From Flagellimonas hadalis (GTDB lineage: Bacteria > Bacteroidota > Bacteroidia > Flavobacteriales > Flavobacteriaceae), in NCBI RefSeq assembly GCF_007785775.2, contig NZ_VNIK02000003.1, positions 214,902-278,901 of the forward strand: a stretch of 64,000 nucleotides of DNA, read 5' to 3'. The notes under the pieces were generated by a model. It worked only from the letters and a program-made list of their open reading frames with translations. It was not told the DNA's origin and did not search any database. Made by a program: the position numbers and the translations under genes. The stretch's first letter is position 1; each line of letters opens with the position of its first letter. Of the stretch, positions 36,488 through 46,156 are shown in pieces.

Positions 36488-37282
36488 CTATATGATGGAT
36501 TCAATACTCCTTTCGATTCGTTTTTTGACCGTGGTATCCAACTGTTTTTGCTTCAATAACTGCTTGAAGGGTTCTATGGATGCCTTTTCCTGAAGGGCCA
36601 CCATCAAATTGGCCAAGGTTATCTGTAAAATGGGTGACTCCTGGTTCGGGATGGATTGCACCAAACCTTGCCTAACCTCAGGCTTGTCCACATAATTGGT
36701 CAAGGATTCTATCGCGGCCAGCCTTACGTTTACGTTGGGATCACTATTGAGCGTTTTTAAAAGCGCCCTGATCACAATATCATCGGCATTCTCAAACTTA
36801 TTGGCTTCGCTCACGCCTTGCAATCGTTGGTTTGCCGATGGTTGGTCCAACAGGGTCAGCACCAACTTTTGACGCACTTCCTCGGTCTCGTTGTTCGCTG
36901 CCATGATTTGCGTAGGAATCGGTTCCACTTCGGGCCTAAAAAAATACCCGACACCCAACCCGATCATGAGCAGAAAAATTCCAATGGCCCATTGTGGCCT
37001 TAAAATCCCGGAAAGCATGGATATAACACTTTGTTTGGGCGCCTTGTCTTCCTTCTTTTCCATTTCGGAGGATAGCATGGTAAAAAAGGCCTCGTCCATA
37101 CTTTCCGAAGGCTCAGGGGTTTGGATAGCCTGCAATAGCTCCCAAGCTTTCAATAGGTCATCGTACTTTTCACGATACTCCCCATGCCCTTCCAAGAAAA
37201 ATTCAAATTCCTTCGCTTCGCTTTCTGAAAGGTTTCCGGACATATAGTCCATGGCCCATATTTCAAACTTTTCGTCCATCAT
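36488..37282 (-). CDS. Anti-sigma-factor-like membrane protein with HEAT repeats
   Basis: 264 residues in three parts. The cytoplasmic N-terminal region (1-95; DYMSGNLSESEAKEFEFFLE) resembles the helical anti-sigma domain of the RsgI/FecR-like type, without zinc ligands. A single membrane helix follows (WAIGIFLLMIGLGVGYFF, about 94-111). The C-terminal domain carries HEAT-type helical repeats (about 130-264; SDPNVNVRLAAIESLTNYV), expected outside the membrane. It starts inside the end of the ECF sigma gene (ATGA overlap), the classic arrangement for a sigma and its own anti-sigma. The HEAT part may sense a protein partner in the periplasm. Confidence 0.8.
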   Translation of the reverse strand: MMDEKFEIWAMDYMSGNLSESEAKEFEFFLEGHGEYREKYDDLLKAWELLQAIQTPEPSESMDEAFFTMLSSEMEKKEDKAPKQSVISMLSGILRPQWAIGIFLLMIGLGVGYFFRPEVEPIPTQIMAANNETEEVRQKLVLTLLDQPSANQRLQGVSEANKFENADDIVIRALLKTLNSDPNVNVRLAAIESLTNYVDKPEVRQGLVQSIPNQESPILQITLANLMVALQEKASIEPFKQLLKQKQLDTTVKKRIERSIESII

Positions 37283-37833
37283 CTCGTTTCCAATTGTAAA
37301 AAAATCGTTTTCAAATCCTTTAATGCCCGGTGTACCCTGACCTTCGCCGCGCCTTCGGAACAGCCCAAGATCTCACCGATCTCTTGGAACTTCAGTTCCC
37401 TGTATTTGCTCAGCAGCAATATTTCTCTTTTTTCAGAAGGCAGAAGACCCAATGCCTTGGTAAGCATTTGCGCATTCCCTTCCTGGTCCATGGTCTCATT
37501 CAAATAATCCCCTGTTCCTTTATCCACCTGCTCCGGGGCTATCCCTCTCGAAACTCCTTCGCGAGAAATTTTCTTATAATGATCATTGCCCACGTTGCGG
37601 GCCATGCTGAACATCCATGCCGTGAAAGGGCCCTCTCCCGTGAAGGAGTGTCGGTACTTCAAGATCCTCACAAACACATTTTGCACCAAATCTTCACTGA
37701 TGGATGGGTTGTTGCCCATATTATAGAAAAATCCAAAGAGCCTTTTCTTATGCCGTTCATAGAGCAGGCCCAACTTGTCCAAGTCGCCACTCTTCACTTT
37801 CAGCATCAAGACATTATCGGTCAGTGTTTGCAA
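37279..37833 (-). CDS. ECF-type RNA polymerase sigma factor
   Basis: 184 residues. Region 2 contains LYERHKKRLFGFFYNM, SEDLVQNVFVRILKYRHSF and PFTAWMFSMARNVGNDHYKK; region 4 contains LLPSEKREILLLSKYRELKFQEIGEILGCSEGAAKVRVHRAL (helix-turn-helix). First gene of a unit with the overlapping anti-sigma gene and two exported DUF4097 proteins, which may be its own targets. The frame begins with TTG at 37833; the first ATG in frame (37806) would remove nine conserved-looking residues (QTLTDNVL), so TTG is preferred. Confidence 0.9.
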   Translation of the reverse strand: MQTLTDNVLMLKVKSGDLDKLGLLYERHKKRLFGFFYNMGNNPSISEDLVQNVFVRILKYRHSFTGEGPFTAWMFSMARNVGNDHYKKISREGVSRGIAPEQVDKGTGDYLNETMDQEGNAQMLTKALGLLPSEKREILLLSKYRELKFQEIGEILGCSEGAAKVRVHRALKDLKTIFLQLETR

Positions 37834-37941
37834 TGAATTGTTTTTTTGGTTGTTGTAGGATATACCGTTGTTTTTGAAAAAGGTTACAGAATGTATGGAT
37901 TTTTATCCATTCGTATCTTGGGTCATCCCATTTTCACTGAT

Positions 37942-37969
37942 TTGCCATAATTTTTTTTGATTATTTTTG
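37942..37969 (+). promoter_or_regulatory. Promoter of pyrH-frr
   Basis: TTG (37942-37944), 17-bp spacer, TATTTTTG (37962-37969), 22 bp upstream of the pyrH ATG. It matches the flavobacterial consensus. Confidence 0.65.
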
Positions 37970-37991
37970 TCCGAACTTCAAGAAACCTTTG

Positions 37992-38699
37992 ATGCATTAC
38001 AAGAGAATTTTATTAAAACTGAGTGGGGAGGCCTTGATGGGCAAAAAGCAATACGGAATCGACGGGGACCGTTTGTCCGAATATGCAGATGAGATCAAGG
38101 CTGTGGTGGACAAGGGTATTGAAGTGGCCATCGTTATTGGTGGGGGCAACATTTTCAGGGGCCTTGCCGGCGCCAGTCAAGGAATGGACCGGGTACAGGG
38201 CGACCACATGGGCATGTTGGCCACCGTGATCAACGGATTGGCCCTACAGAGTGCCCTGGAACTCAAAGGCATCCAGACCCGCTTGCAATCGGCCATCAAG
38301 ATCAACGAAGTGGCCGAACCTTTTATCAGAAGAAGGGCCATCCGACATTTGGAAAAAGGTAGGGTCGTGATTTTTGGAGGAGGAACAGGAAACCCATATT
38401 TCACTACCGATTCCGCTGCTGTATTGAGAGCCATCGAAATCAATGCCGATGTGATCCTGAAGGGAACCCGTGTTGATGGCATCTACACTTCCGACCCTGA
38501 AAAAGATAAAAATGCCACCAAATTTGATTCCCTTTCATTCCAAGAGGTACTTTCAAAAGGTTTGAAGGTGATGGACACCACCGCCTTCACACTGAGCCAA
38601 GAAAACGAATTGCCCATCGTGGTCTTCGACATGAACACCAAGGGCAATTTGATGAAGATCGTATCGGGGGAGAACATTGGAACGGTGGTCAACGTTTAA
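37992..38699 (+). CDS. pyrH: UMP kinase
   Basis: 235 residues, amino-acid-kinase fold: [13 protein letters not shown] (phosphate-binding start), [44 protein letters not shown] and [13 protein letters not shown]. It phosphorylates UMP to UDP as a hexamer. An upstream TTG at 37989 adds one residue; ATG at 37992 is used. It forms the common bacterial pair with frr 40 bp downstream. Confidence 0.96.
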   Translation: MHYKRILLKLSGEALMGKKQYGIDGDRLSEYADEIKAVVDKGIEVAIVIGGGNIFRGLAGASQGMDRVQGDHMGMLATVINGLALQSALELKGIQTRLQSAIKINEVAEPFIRRRAIRHLEKGRVVIFGGGTGNPYFTTDSAAVLRAIEINADVILKGTRVDGIYTSDPEKDKNATKFDSLSFQEVLSKGLKVMDTTAFTLSQENELPIVVFDMNTKGNLMKIVSGENIGTVVNV

Positions 38700-38739
38700 A
38701 ATGGTCACATTTTTGATATTGTTATAAAAATTTAAGAGC

Positions 38740-39294
38740 ATGGACGAAGAAGTAAAATTTGTACTTGATAGCACTAAAGAGAGCATGGATGCCAGTATTT
38801 CCCACTTGGAAAAGGCCTTTATAAAGATCCGTGCCGGAAAGGCCAGTCCCATAATGCTGTCATCCGTAATGGTGGACTATTACGGCGCGCAGACTCCCTT
38901 ATCCCAAGTATCGAACATCAACACGCCCGACGCCAGGACCATTTCAGTGCAGCCTTGGGAAAAGAACCTTATCGGGGAAATAGAAAATGCCATCATGAAC
39001 GCCAATTTGGGGTTTAACCCCATGAACAACGGGGAAATGGTCATCATCAATGTGCCGCCATTGACCGAAGAGCGCAGGAAACAATTGGTGAAACAGGCAA
39101 AGGCGGAAGCGGAAGATGCCAAAGTGAGCATCCGAAGTGCCCGACAAGAGGCCAACAAGGAGCTCAAGGCATTGGAAATCTCGGAAGACCTTTTGAAGAA
39201 TGCGGAAGTGGACGTGCAGGAACTCACCGACTCCTACAGCAAAAAAGTGGACTCCATCCTCTCCGTGAAAGAGGCGGAAATCATGAAAGTCTAA
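38740..39294 (+). CDS. frr: Ribosome recycling factor
   Basis: 184 residues of normal length. Landmarks: AFIKIRAGKASPIMLSSVMV, YYGAQTPLSQVSNI, ISVQPWEK, VPPLTEERRKQLVKQAK and SIRSARQEANKELK. With EF-G it splits the post-termination ribosome. Ends 13 bp before a strong terminator. Confidence 0.97.
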   Translation: MDEEVKFVLDSTKESMDASISHLEKAFIKIRAGKASPIMLSSVMVDYYGAQTPLSQVSNINTPDARTISVQPWEKNLIGEIENAIMNANLGFNPMNNGEMVIINVPPLTEERRKQLVKQAKAEAEDAKVSIRSARQEANKELKALEISEDLLKNAEVDVQELTDSYSKKVDSILSVKEAEIMKV

Positions 39295-39306
39295 AACTTT
39301 CTCCTT

Positions 39307-39345
39307 GATCGGCTGCTTTCTTAGGAACACAGCCGATCATTTTTT
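39307..39345 (+). terminator. Intrinsic terminator of pyrH-frr
   Basis: Stem GATCGGCTG (39307-39315)/CAGCCGATC (39330-39338), a 14-nt loop that can partly pair (TTC/GAA), then ATTTTTT (39339-39345). Confidence 0.8.
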
Positions 39346-39352
39346 ACCTTTG
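39345..39352 (+). promoter_or_regulatory. Probable -7 promoter box of the MMPL gene
   Basis: TACCTTTG matches TAnnTTTG and sits 17 bp before the ATG at 39370, directly at the end of the frr terminator. No TTG is found at the -33 distance. Confidence 0.4.
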
Positions 39353-39369
39353 CGCCCAACAAAACCGAA

Positions 39370-41766
39370 ATGGCAGTAAAGCTCATGAAAGGATTTTGGC
39401 CCAAGGTCTCCCGAATCATTCTCCGCAACAGGATACTCATCCTTTTAGGAATTGTGGCTTTTACTGTTTTTTTGGCGCTGCAGTGGAAGAACATCCGGTT
39501 TTCCAACACGGAATCCAATATCCTTCCCGATGACCATCCGGCCACCATACAGTACCGATCTTTTACCAAAATATTTGGCGAAGAGGGCAATGCCATTGTC
39601 CTGGCCATAAGGGACACCGCCCTGTTCACCCCAAAAAACTTCAATCGGTGGAACAAACTGAGCAAGCAATTGGAGGCATTTCCCGAGATAGACTTTGTCG
39701 TTTCCCTGGAAAACCTTCGGGTGCTCGTAAAGGACAATGACGAGCAGGTCTTTGTGATGGAACCTTTCCTGAAGAAAAAACCCAGCAGCAAGACAGAGAT
39801 CGATTCATTGAAGAACCATTTGTTCAATGAACTTCCTTTTTATGATAATCTGGTCTATAACCCCAAAAGCGGGACCATACAGACCATCGCCTATCTGGAC
39901 AAGGACATTATGGATACTCCGGTCAGGAACGAATTTATCCTGAACGATCTGGACGATCTCGTCAAAAGTTTTGAGGAGGAGACCCAAATGGATGTCCACG
40001 TTTCGGGAATGCCCTACATCCGAACCTGGAACACCAAGTCCATCGTGGACGAAATCGGGATCTTTATCGTGGCCGCCCTCTTGGTCACTTCCATTATCTT
40101 TTTCTTTTTCTTCAGAAGTTTCAGGGCCACTTTCATATCCATGTTCGTGGTCATCATCGGGGTCATGTGGGCCTTCGGCATCCTTGGATTGCTGAAGTAT
40201 GAGATGACGATTCTTACGGCACTGATCCCTCCACTCATCATTGTGATCGGCATCCCCAACTGTATTTTCCTCATCAACAAATACCAACAAGAGGTAAACA
40301 AACATGGGAATCAAGCCCTGTCCCTACAGCGGGTCATCTCCAAGATCGGGAACGCCACATTGATGACGAACATCACCACGGCATCGGGTTTTGCCACCTT
40401 TATCATTTTGGATAGCGACCTTCTTAGGGAATTTGGCATTGTGGCCTCCATCAATATTGTGGGGATTTTTATCCTTTCCCTATTGATCATACCGATCATC
40501 TATAGCTTTATGCCGCTTCCAAAGACCAAACACCTGAAGCACCTGAACAAGAAATGGATGGACTTCTTTGTGAACTGGATGGAGCGGATGGTCCGGGACC
40601 ACAGAATTGCCGTCTACATGACCACAGTGGCCATCTTGGTTCTTAGCATTATCGGTATTTACCAAATGCGGATCACCGGGAGCCGGATTGAAGACCTTCC
40701 CAAAGACACCCATTTTTATAAGGACATCCAATTTTTTGAACAGGAATTTGATGGCATCATGCCCATGGAAATTGTGGTGGACACAGAGCGGAAAAACGGG
40801 GTCCTCAAGCCAGCTACCCTCAAGCGAATGGACGAATTGGGCTCGGTCATCCATGAAATTCCTGAACTGTCCCGGCCTATTTCAGTGGTGGACCTGATCA
40901 AATATTCCAAGCAGGCCTTTTATAATGGCATCCCCAAATATTACCAGCTGCCCACCAACCAAGAGAACACCTTCATCATGGATGTGGCTCGAAAATCATC
41001 TACTGATGGCAATCTTCTGAAAAGCTTCGTGGACAGTACAGGGCAAACCGCACGCCTTACCACCTATATGCAGGATGTCAAGATCGACCGCATGGAGGAA
41101 ATCGAAAAAACAATACAGCAATCCATCACAAAGCTCTTCCCCGATGATCGGTATAATGTGTTCATGACCGGAAAAGCATTGTTGTTCCTAAAAGGAACCA
41201 AATACCTGGTCAAGAACCTGTTGCTTTCATTGGCACTCGCCATTGGCCTGATCTCCCTTTTTATGGCCTATCTCTTCCGGTCGTTCCGGATGGTCGTCAT
41301 ATCCCTGGTTCCCAACCTTTTGCCATTGGTCATCACCGCTGGCCTCATGGGATATTTGGGCGTCCCCATAAAACCGTCCACTATACTGGTGTTCAGCATC
41401 GCCTTTGGTATTTCTGTGGACGACACCATCCATTTTCTGGCAAAATACCGTCAGGAACTGGCTGCCAACCGTTGGCAGATCAAAAAATCGGTTTATGCCG
41501 CCCTTCGGGAGACCGGCGTGAGCATGTTCTACACCTCCATCGTCCTCTTTTTCGGGTTTTCGGTCTTCACCATATCCAGTTTTGGGGGCACCAAGGCCTT
41601 GGGTGCATTGGTATCCGCTACGCTATTGTTCGCCATGCTGTCCAATTTGATCCTGCTGCCCTCCCTGCTCCTTTCCTTGGAAAGAAGCATTGCCAACAAA
41701 CAGGTGCTCAAAAAACCGCAGATCGATATTTTACCACAGGACGAGGACAACGGCAAAGAGAAATAG
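39370..41766 (+). CDS. MMPL/RND-family exporter
   Basis: 798 residues with the two-fold RND layout: one helix plus a periplasmic loop, five helices, then a repeat of the same. The helix-4 type segments are visible (ILTALIPPLIIVIGIPNCIF in the first half, ILVFSIAFGISVDDTIHFLA in the second, with the acidic proton-relay pair DD). The periplasmic loops carry NTESNILPDDHPATIQY and GSRIEDLPKDTHF. This subgroup (hopanoid/lipid exporter-like, MmpL/SecDF-related) moves lipids or hydrophobic molecules using the proton gradient; the substrate is unknown. No periplasmic adaptor gene is adjacent. Confidence 0.9.
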   Translation: MAVKLMKGFWPKVSRIILRNRILILLGIVAFTVFLALQWKNIRFSNTESNILPDDHPATIQYRSFTKIFGEEGNAIVLAIRDTALFTPKNFNRWNKLSKQLEAFPEIDFVVSLENLRVLVKDNDEQVFVMEPFLKKKPSSKTEIDSLKNHLFNELPFYDNLVYNPKSGTIQTIAYLDKDIMDTPVRNEFILNDLDDLVKSFEEETQMDVHVSGMPYIRTWNTKSIVDEIGIFIVAALLVTSIIFFFFFRSFRATFISMFVVIIGVMWAFGILGLLKYEMTILTALIPPLIIVIGIPNCIFLINKYQQEVNKHGNQALSLQRVISKIGNATLMTNITTASGFATFIILDSDLLREFGIVASINIVGIFILSLLIIPIIYSFMPLPKTKHLKHLNKKWMDFFVNWMERMVRDHRIAVYMTTVAILVLSIIGIYQMRITGSRIEDLPKDTHFYKDIQFFEQEFDGIMPMEIVVDTERKNGVLKPATLKRMDELGSVIHEIPELSRPISVVDLIKYSKQAFYNGIPKYYQLPTNQENTFIMDVARKSSTDGNLLKSFVDSTGQTARLTTYMQDVKIDRMEEIEKTIQQSITKLFPDDRYNVFMTGKALLFLKGTKYLVKNLLLSLALAIGLISLFMAYLFRSFRMVVISLVPNLLPLVITAGLMGYLGVPIKPSTILVFSIAFGISVDDTIHFLAKYRQELAANRWQIKKSVYAALRETGVSMFYTSIVLFFGFSVFTISSFGGTKALGALVSATLLFAMLSNLILLPSLLLSLERSIANKQVLKKPQIDILPQDEDNGKEK

Positions 41767-41855
41767 TAGTGGAAACGGCCATAAATTAAGCCGCTCCATG
41801 CCCTCATTTTTCATCAAAAACCTATCTTTACCGCCTAAATTACGATAGCCTTACA

Positions 41856-43289
41856 ATGAAGTCTTATTCCATAAAAGAATTGCTGACAAAGCAGCCCGTA
41901 GGAGATTCCGTCGAAGTAAATGGATGGGTAAAAACATTTAGGAGCAACCGATTTATTGCCTTGAACGACGGCTCTACCATACACAACCTGCAGTGCGTAG
42001 TGGATTTTGAAAATGCCGACGAAGCATTGCTCAAACAAGTGACCACTGGCGCTGCCCTGAAAATTTCAGGCACATTGGTGGAAAGCCAAGGAAAGGGACA
42101 GACCGTGGAAATCCAGGCCACTGCCATTTTTGTGCATGGCACCGCAGACCCCGAGACCTATCCCATACAGCCCAAGAAACACTCGTTGGAGTTTTTGAGG
42201 GAGAAGGCCCACCTAAGGGTGCGCACCAATACCTTTTCGGCCGTGATGCGAGTGCGTTCCACTTTATCGTTTGCCATACATAGCTATTTCCAACAGAATG
42301 GCTTTTATTACATGCATGCCCCCATCATCACCGGATCTGATGCCGAAGGTGCCGGGGAAATGTTCCGGGTCTCCACTTTGGATGCCAAAAAACCACCTGT
42401 GGATGAAAACGGGGAAGTGGATTTTACCGAGGATTTCTTCGGAAAAGAGACCAACCTGACCGTTTCCGGGCAATTGGAGGCCGAAACCTATGCCATGGCA
42501 CTCGGAAAAGTCTATACGTTCGGACCTACCTTCAGGGCCGAAAACTCCAACACCTCTAGGCACTTGGCCGAGTTTTGGATGATAGAGCCCGAGGTGGCCT
42601 TCAACGATCTTGCTGCCAACATGGACTTGGCCGAAGATTTCATCAAATGGATCATCCAATATGTTTTGGACCACTGCAAGGACGACCTCGAGTTTCTGGA
42701 AGGCCGACTTTCCGACGAGGAAAAGACCAAACCACAGAACGAGCGTTCGGAAATGACCTTGTTGGAAAAGCTGAAATTTGTGGTGGAAAACAACTTCAAA
42801 CGGGTTTCCTATACCGAGGCCATCGATATTTTAAGGAACAGCAACCCCAATAAGAAGAAAAAATTCCAATACCTCATTGAGGAGTGGGGTGCCGACCTGC
42901 AAAGTGAGCACGAGCGCTATTTGGTGGAAAAACACTTTAAGTGCCCTGTGATCCTATTCGATTACCCGGCCAACATCAAGGCATTCTATATGCGTTTGAA
43001 CGAGGACGGCAAGACTGTGCGTGCCATGGACGTGCTTTTCCCCGGCATTGGCGAAATTGTGGGAGGTTCCCAAAGGGAAGAACGTCTGGATGTGCTCCAG
43101 CAGAAGATAAAGGCCCTCGACATTGATGAAAAGGAACTTTGGTGGTATTTGGACCTTCGCCGTTTCGGTACGGCGGTACATAGCGGATTTGGCCTTGGCT
43201 TTGAGCGCATGGTGCAGTTTGTCACCGGAATGGGCAATATCAGGGACGTGATCCCCTACCCCAGAACGCCCCAGAACGCGGAGTTTTAA
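41856..43289 (+). CDS. asnS: Asparaginyl-tRNA synthetase
   Basis: 477 residues, class IIb synthetase. The N-terminal OB-fold anticodon domain (about 1-115; [20 protein letters not shown]) is followed by the catalytic core, with motif 2 [20 protein letters not shown] and motif 3 [18 protein letters not shown], ending in [14 protein letters not shown], typical of AsnRS. It charges tRNA-Asn in the cytoplasm. It is 47 bp upstream of rpoN and probably co-transcribed. Confidence 0.97.
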   Translation: MKSYSIKELLTKQPVGDSVEVNGWVKTFRSNRFIALNDGSTIHNLQCVVDFENADEALLKQVTTGAALKISGTLVESQGKGQTVEIQATAIFVHGTADPETYPIQPKKHSLEFLREKAHLRVRTNTFSAVMRVRSTLSFAIHSYFQQNGFYYMHAPIITGSDAEGAGEMFRVSTLDAKKPPVDENGEVDFTEDFFGKETNLTVSGQLEAETYAMALGKVYTFGPTFRAENSNTSRHLAEFWMIEPEVAFNDLAANMDLAEDFIKWIIQYVLDHCKDDLEFLEGRLSDEEKTKPQNERSEMTLLEKLKFVVENNFKRVSYTEAIDILRNSNPNKKKKFQYLIEEWGADLQSEHERYLVEKHFKCPVILFDYPANIKAFYMRLNEDGKTVRAMDVLFPGIGEIVGGSQREERLDVLQQKIKALDIDEKELWWYLDLRRFGTAVHSGFGLGFERMVQFVTGMGNIRDVIPYPRTPQNAEF

Positions 43290-43336
43290 ATTGAATTCAT
43301 AACTTTATAAGGAAGGACGATTGTAAACCAATCCCT

Positions 43337-44794
43337 ATGCTGAAACAACACCTACAGTTCAAGCTTTCCCAGAAACTGTCTCCACAGCAGATTCAGCTCA
43401 TGAAGCTCATCCAATTGCCCACACAGGCATTTGAGCAACGGCTGAAACAAGAGCTGGAGGAGAACCCTGCCCTCGAAAGTGGGAAAGAGGAGAGTGACAT
43501 TGTGGACGATGTTTATGAGGACACCTATGACGACAGTTCGGACAGTGAGACCATCGACACCGATGAGATCAACATTGATGACTATCTGAGCGATGACGAG
43601 ATTCCCGATTATAGGACACAGGCCAACAATTACAGTGCGGACGATGAGGAAAAGAGCGTGCCCTATGCCGCAGGAATTTCCTTCAACCAATATTTGATCA
43701 ACCAACTGAACACTTTCTATCTGGATGATGAGGAATGGGCCATTGCCGAGTTCTTGGTGGGCAGTGTGGATGAGAGCGGCTACATACGAAGGCCACTTCC
43801 AGATATTATGGACGATCTTGCCTTTACGCAGAACATCTATGTTGATGAGGACAAGATAGAATCCGTGCTGAAAATCGTGCAGGACTTGGACCCCCCAGGT
43901 GTAGGCGCACGATCTTTGGATGAATGCCTTATCCTTCAATTAAAACGAAAAGAGCGAAAACCTTCCGTGGAACTGGCCATCAATATCTTGGAAAAGTCGT
44001 TTGACCAGTTCACCAAGAAGCACTACGCCAAACTGGCCCAGAAGCACCACATCAGCGAGGATCAGCTCAAGGATGCCATTGCCGAGATAGAAAAATTGAA
44101 TCCCAAACCGGGCGGTTCGTATTCCGGCAGTACCCGGATCATCGAACACATTGTCCCCGATTTTTCCATCAGGATCGTGGACGGGGAACTGGAACTTACG
44201 CTCAATGGCCGGAACGCTCCAGAACTCCATGTTTCCAAAGAGTACAGCAATATGCTCGAAGGCTACAAGAACGCAAAGGAAAAGAGTAAATCCCAGAAGG
44301 ATACCGTACTGTTCATCAAACAGAAATTGGATGCGGCCAAATGGTTCATTGACGCCATCAAACAACGGCAACAAACGCTATACGTGACCATGAGTACCAT
44401 CATGGACTACCAAGAGGAGTATTTCCTGACCGGTGACGAACGAAAGCTGCGCCCCATGATCCTTAAGGACATTGCGGACAAAATCGATATGGATGTGTCA
44501 ACGGTATCGCGGGTGGCCAACAGCAAATATGTGGACACCCCTTATGGCACCAAGCTCATCAAGGACTTTTTCTCCGAAGCCATGAAGAACGAACAGGGAG
44601 AGGACGTATCCACCAAAGAAATCAAAAAGATATTGGAGACCGTGATCGGTGACGAACAGAAAAAGAAGCCGTTGACGGATGATAAATTGGCCAAGATCCT
44701 AAAGGAAAGGGGCTATCCCATCGCAAGGCGCACCGTTGCCAAATACCGGGAGCAACTGGGCATTCCGGTGGCCAGGCTAAGAAAGCAGATCTGA
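43337..44794 (+). CDS. rpoN: RNA polymerase sigma-54 factor
   Basis: 485 residues. Region I is Gln-rich (LSQKLSPQQIQLMKLIQLPT); region II is strongly acidic (about 50-110; DDVYEDTYDDSSDSETID). The core-binding domain includes DPPGVGARSLDECLILQLKR. The C-terminal HTH is followed by the RpoN box ARRTVAKYRE near residue 468. Sigma-54 needs AAA+ enhancer-binding proteins for open-complex formation; none is encoded in the window. It overlaps the next gene by one base (TGATG), so translation is probably coupled. Confidence 0.97.
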   Translation: MLKQHLQFKLSQKLSPQQIQLMKLIQLPTQAFEQRLKQELEENPALESGKEESDIVDDVYEDTYDDSSDSETIDTDEINIDDYLSDDEIPDYRTQANNYSADDEEKSVPYAAGISFNQYLINQLNTFYLDDEEWAIAEFLVGSVDESGYIRRPLPDIMDDLAFTQNIYVDEDKIESVLKIVQDLDPPGVGARSLDECLILQLKRKERKPSVELAINILEKSFDQFTKKHYAKLAQKHHISEDQLKDAIAEIEKLNPKPGGSYSGSTRIIEHIVPDFSIRIVDGELELTLNGRNAPELHVSKEYSNMLEGYKNAKEKSKSQKDTVLFIKQKLDAAKWFIDAIKQRQQTLYVTMSTIMDYQEEYFLTGDERKLRPMILKDIADKIDMDVSTVSRVANSKYVDTPYGTKLIKDFFSEAMKNEQGEDVSTKEIKKILETVIGDEQKKKPLTDDKLAKILKERGYPIARRTVAKYREQLGIPVARLRKQI

Positions 44795-45396
44795 TGCGCC
44801 ATTTCTATAACATCATCTCGTACATCTTTCACCCGTTGTTCATTCCCATTGGAGGTACCATTCTTTATTTTTTTGTTGCTCCCTACAGCACTTTGGAGAT
44901 GCAAAGCGGCAACATTGTCCCCATTTTTATCCTTACGGTCATCATCCCCATCATCTTCTTTTTGATCTTGAAAAATTTAGGGGTGATCAGTTCCATTTTC
45001 CTGCCCACCATCCAGGAACGGAAATACCCGCTCTATATCAGCTGTATCATATTTTTGATGATACTGTACAAAGTCATCCCGAATAATTACGTACACGAAC
45101 TCTTTTACTTTTTCACAGGGCTTTTGACGGCCACTGGGACGGCACTCCTCTTGCTTTTCATCAAATTTAAGACCAGTATTCATCTTTTGGGCATGGGAAG
45201 CATCCTTATGTTCATGATTGGGCTGAGCATCCATTTTGAGACCAATATTACCCTGGCCATCAGTTTGTTCACTTTACTGACCGGACTCGTGGCCACCTCT
45301 AGGCTCTACCTTAAATCACATACACGGAACGAACTGTTGATAGGCTTCCTGATAGGGTGCTGTTCCCAATTGATCATTCTGAAGTATTGGCTATAG
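44794..45396 (+). CDS. Integral membrane protein, PAP2-like arrangement (unassigned)
   Basis: 200 residues with about six membrane helices. KFKTSIHLLGMGS and ATSRLYLKSHTRNELLIGFLIG recall the second and third motifs of membrane-bound PAP2 phosphatases (SxH; R-x5-H-x3-E), though the first motif is unclear, so it may be a degenerate or distant member. Its start overlaps the rpoN stop, and its end overlaps the convergent beta-barrel gene by 6 bp. Conserved next to rpoN or not cannot be tested here. Confidence 0.7.
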   Translation: MRHFYNIISYIFHPLFIPIGGTILYFFVAPYSTLEMQSGNIVPIFILTVIIPIIFFLILKNLGVISSIFLPTIQERKYPLYISCIIFLMILYKVIPNNYVHELFYFFTGLLTATGTALLLLFIKFKTSIHLLGMGSILMFMIGLSIHFETNITLAISLFTLLTGLVATSRLYLKSHTRNELLIGFLIGCCSQLIILKYWL

Positions 45397-46083
45397 GATG
45401 TAGAAAATTACCCCTATCCGTAGTACCTTGAAATCTATGGATTCCCCAGATTGAAGATCGGTTCCATTTTTCAATATCGGATTGAGTCCATAATAGGCGT
45501 GAACGTTCCAGGTATTGTACCCAAAATTGAGGATAAGTCCATACTGCAGCTGCTCAATGTCCTTATTGTTGAACCCGTCGCTCCCTTCCTCCATGACCAA
45601 ACGTGACCTGCCGGAAAAAACATAGCCCAACTTGGCCCCCGCATAGATGCGCCAGAACTTGTATTCCTCCGCCGTGGAGGTACGCCATCTCAGTTCCAAT
45701 GGCACCTCAATGGCATGGGTCTCCAATTTGTTGCGCTTGAACTCAGATTCGTCCATGACCTCATACAGCACATCATTGCCCTGGTCGGTAGCAATCACAT
45801 TGGAATAATAGGAATTGACGGCGTAGCCCAAACCAAGCCCCACACCAAAATTTCTTCTAGGGTTGAGGGGAATGTCCTTGATAAATCCTGCTTGAAGGTT
45901 ATAGGAGAGGCTCCGTTGCACGACCCCCGAAGGCTTACCCAACAAAACGTTGTACCCGAGACCAATATAAAATTGGTCTTCAAGATAACGCGAATCCAAT
46001 TGGACGGAATCTGTAGGTTGCTCCTGGGCAATACCCAAGGAGAAGACCATCAAAAATGAAATGAAAATCTGGTACCGGCTCAT
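45391..46083 (-). CDS. PorT-like outer-membrane beta-barrel protein
   Basis: 230 residues with a signal peptide (FISFLMVFSLGIAQ). The mature chain alternates hydrophobic residues in strands of an 8-strand-type barrel (FYIGLGYNVLLGK; NFGVGLGLGYAVNS; EVPLELRWRT; IYAGAKLGYVFSG; VLRIGVIFYIL with a terminal aromatic-hydrophobic strand). It belongs to the broad porin-like/PorT family of Bacteroidota, whose founding member is part of the type IX secretion system. That exact role is not supported by these neighbours (ExbD genes upstream); it may be a companion of the energy-transduction genes. Confidence 0.8.
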   Translation of the reverse strand: MSRYQIFISFLMVFSLGIAQEQPTDSVQLDSRYLEDQFYIGLGYNVLLGKPSGVVQRSLSYNLQAGFIKDIPLNPRRNFGVGLGLGYAVNSYYSNVIATDQGNDVLYEVMDESEFKRNKLETHAIEVPLELRWRTSTAEEYKFWRIYAGAKLGYVFSGRSRLVMEEGSDGFNNKDIEQLQYGLILNFGYNTWNVHAYYGLNPILKNGTDLQSGESIDFKVLRIGVIFYIL

Positions 46084-46102
46084 TATAAAAACACTCCTAA
46101 AC

Positions 46103-46135
46103 TAAAAACAACCCAAATTAAGCATTTGGATTGTT
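46103..46135 (-). terminator. Intrinsic terminator of the second ExbD pair
   Basis: On the minus strand a stem of 10 pairs with one mismatch (AACAATCCAAA/TTTGGGTTGTT; arms at 46125-46135 and 46107-46117) is followed by TTTTTAG. It separates the ExbD pair from the beta-barrel gene. Confidence 0.65.
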
Positions 46136-46156
46136 TTTTAAGGCCAGGTTTATAAC

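Noticed and set aside
45391-46083. Naming the beta-barrel protein PorT
   Set aside because: Only broad family resemblance; the neighbourhood (ExbD, rpoN) is not that of the type IX secretion gene.
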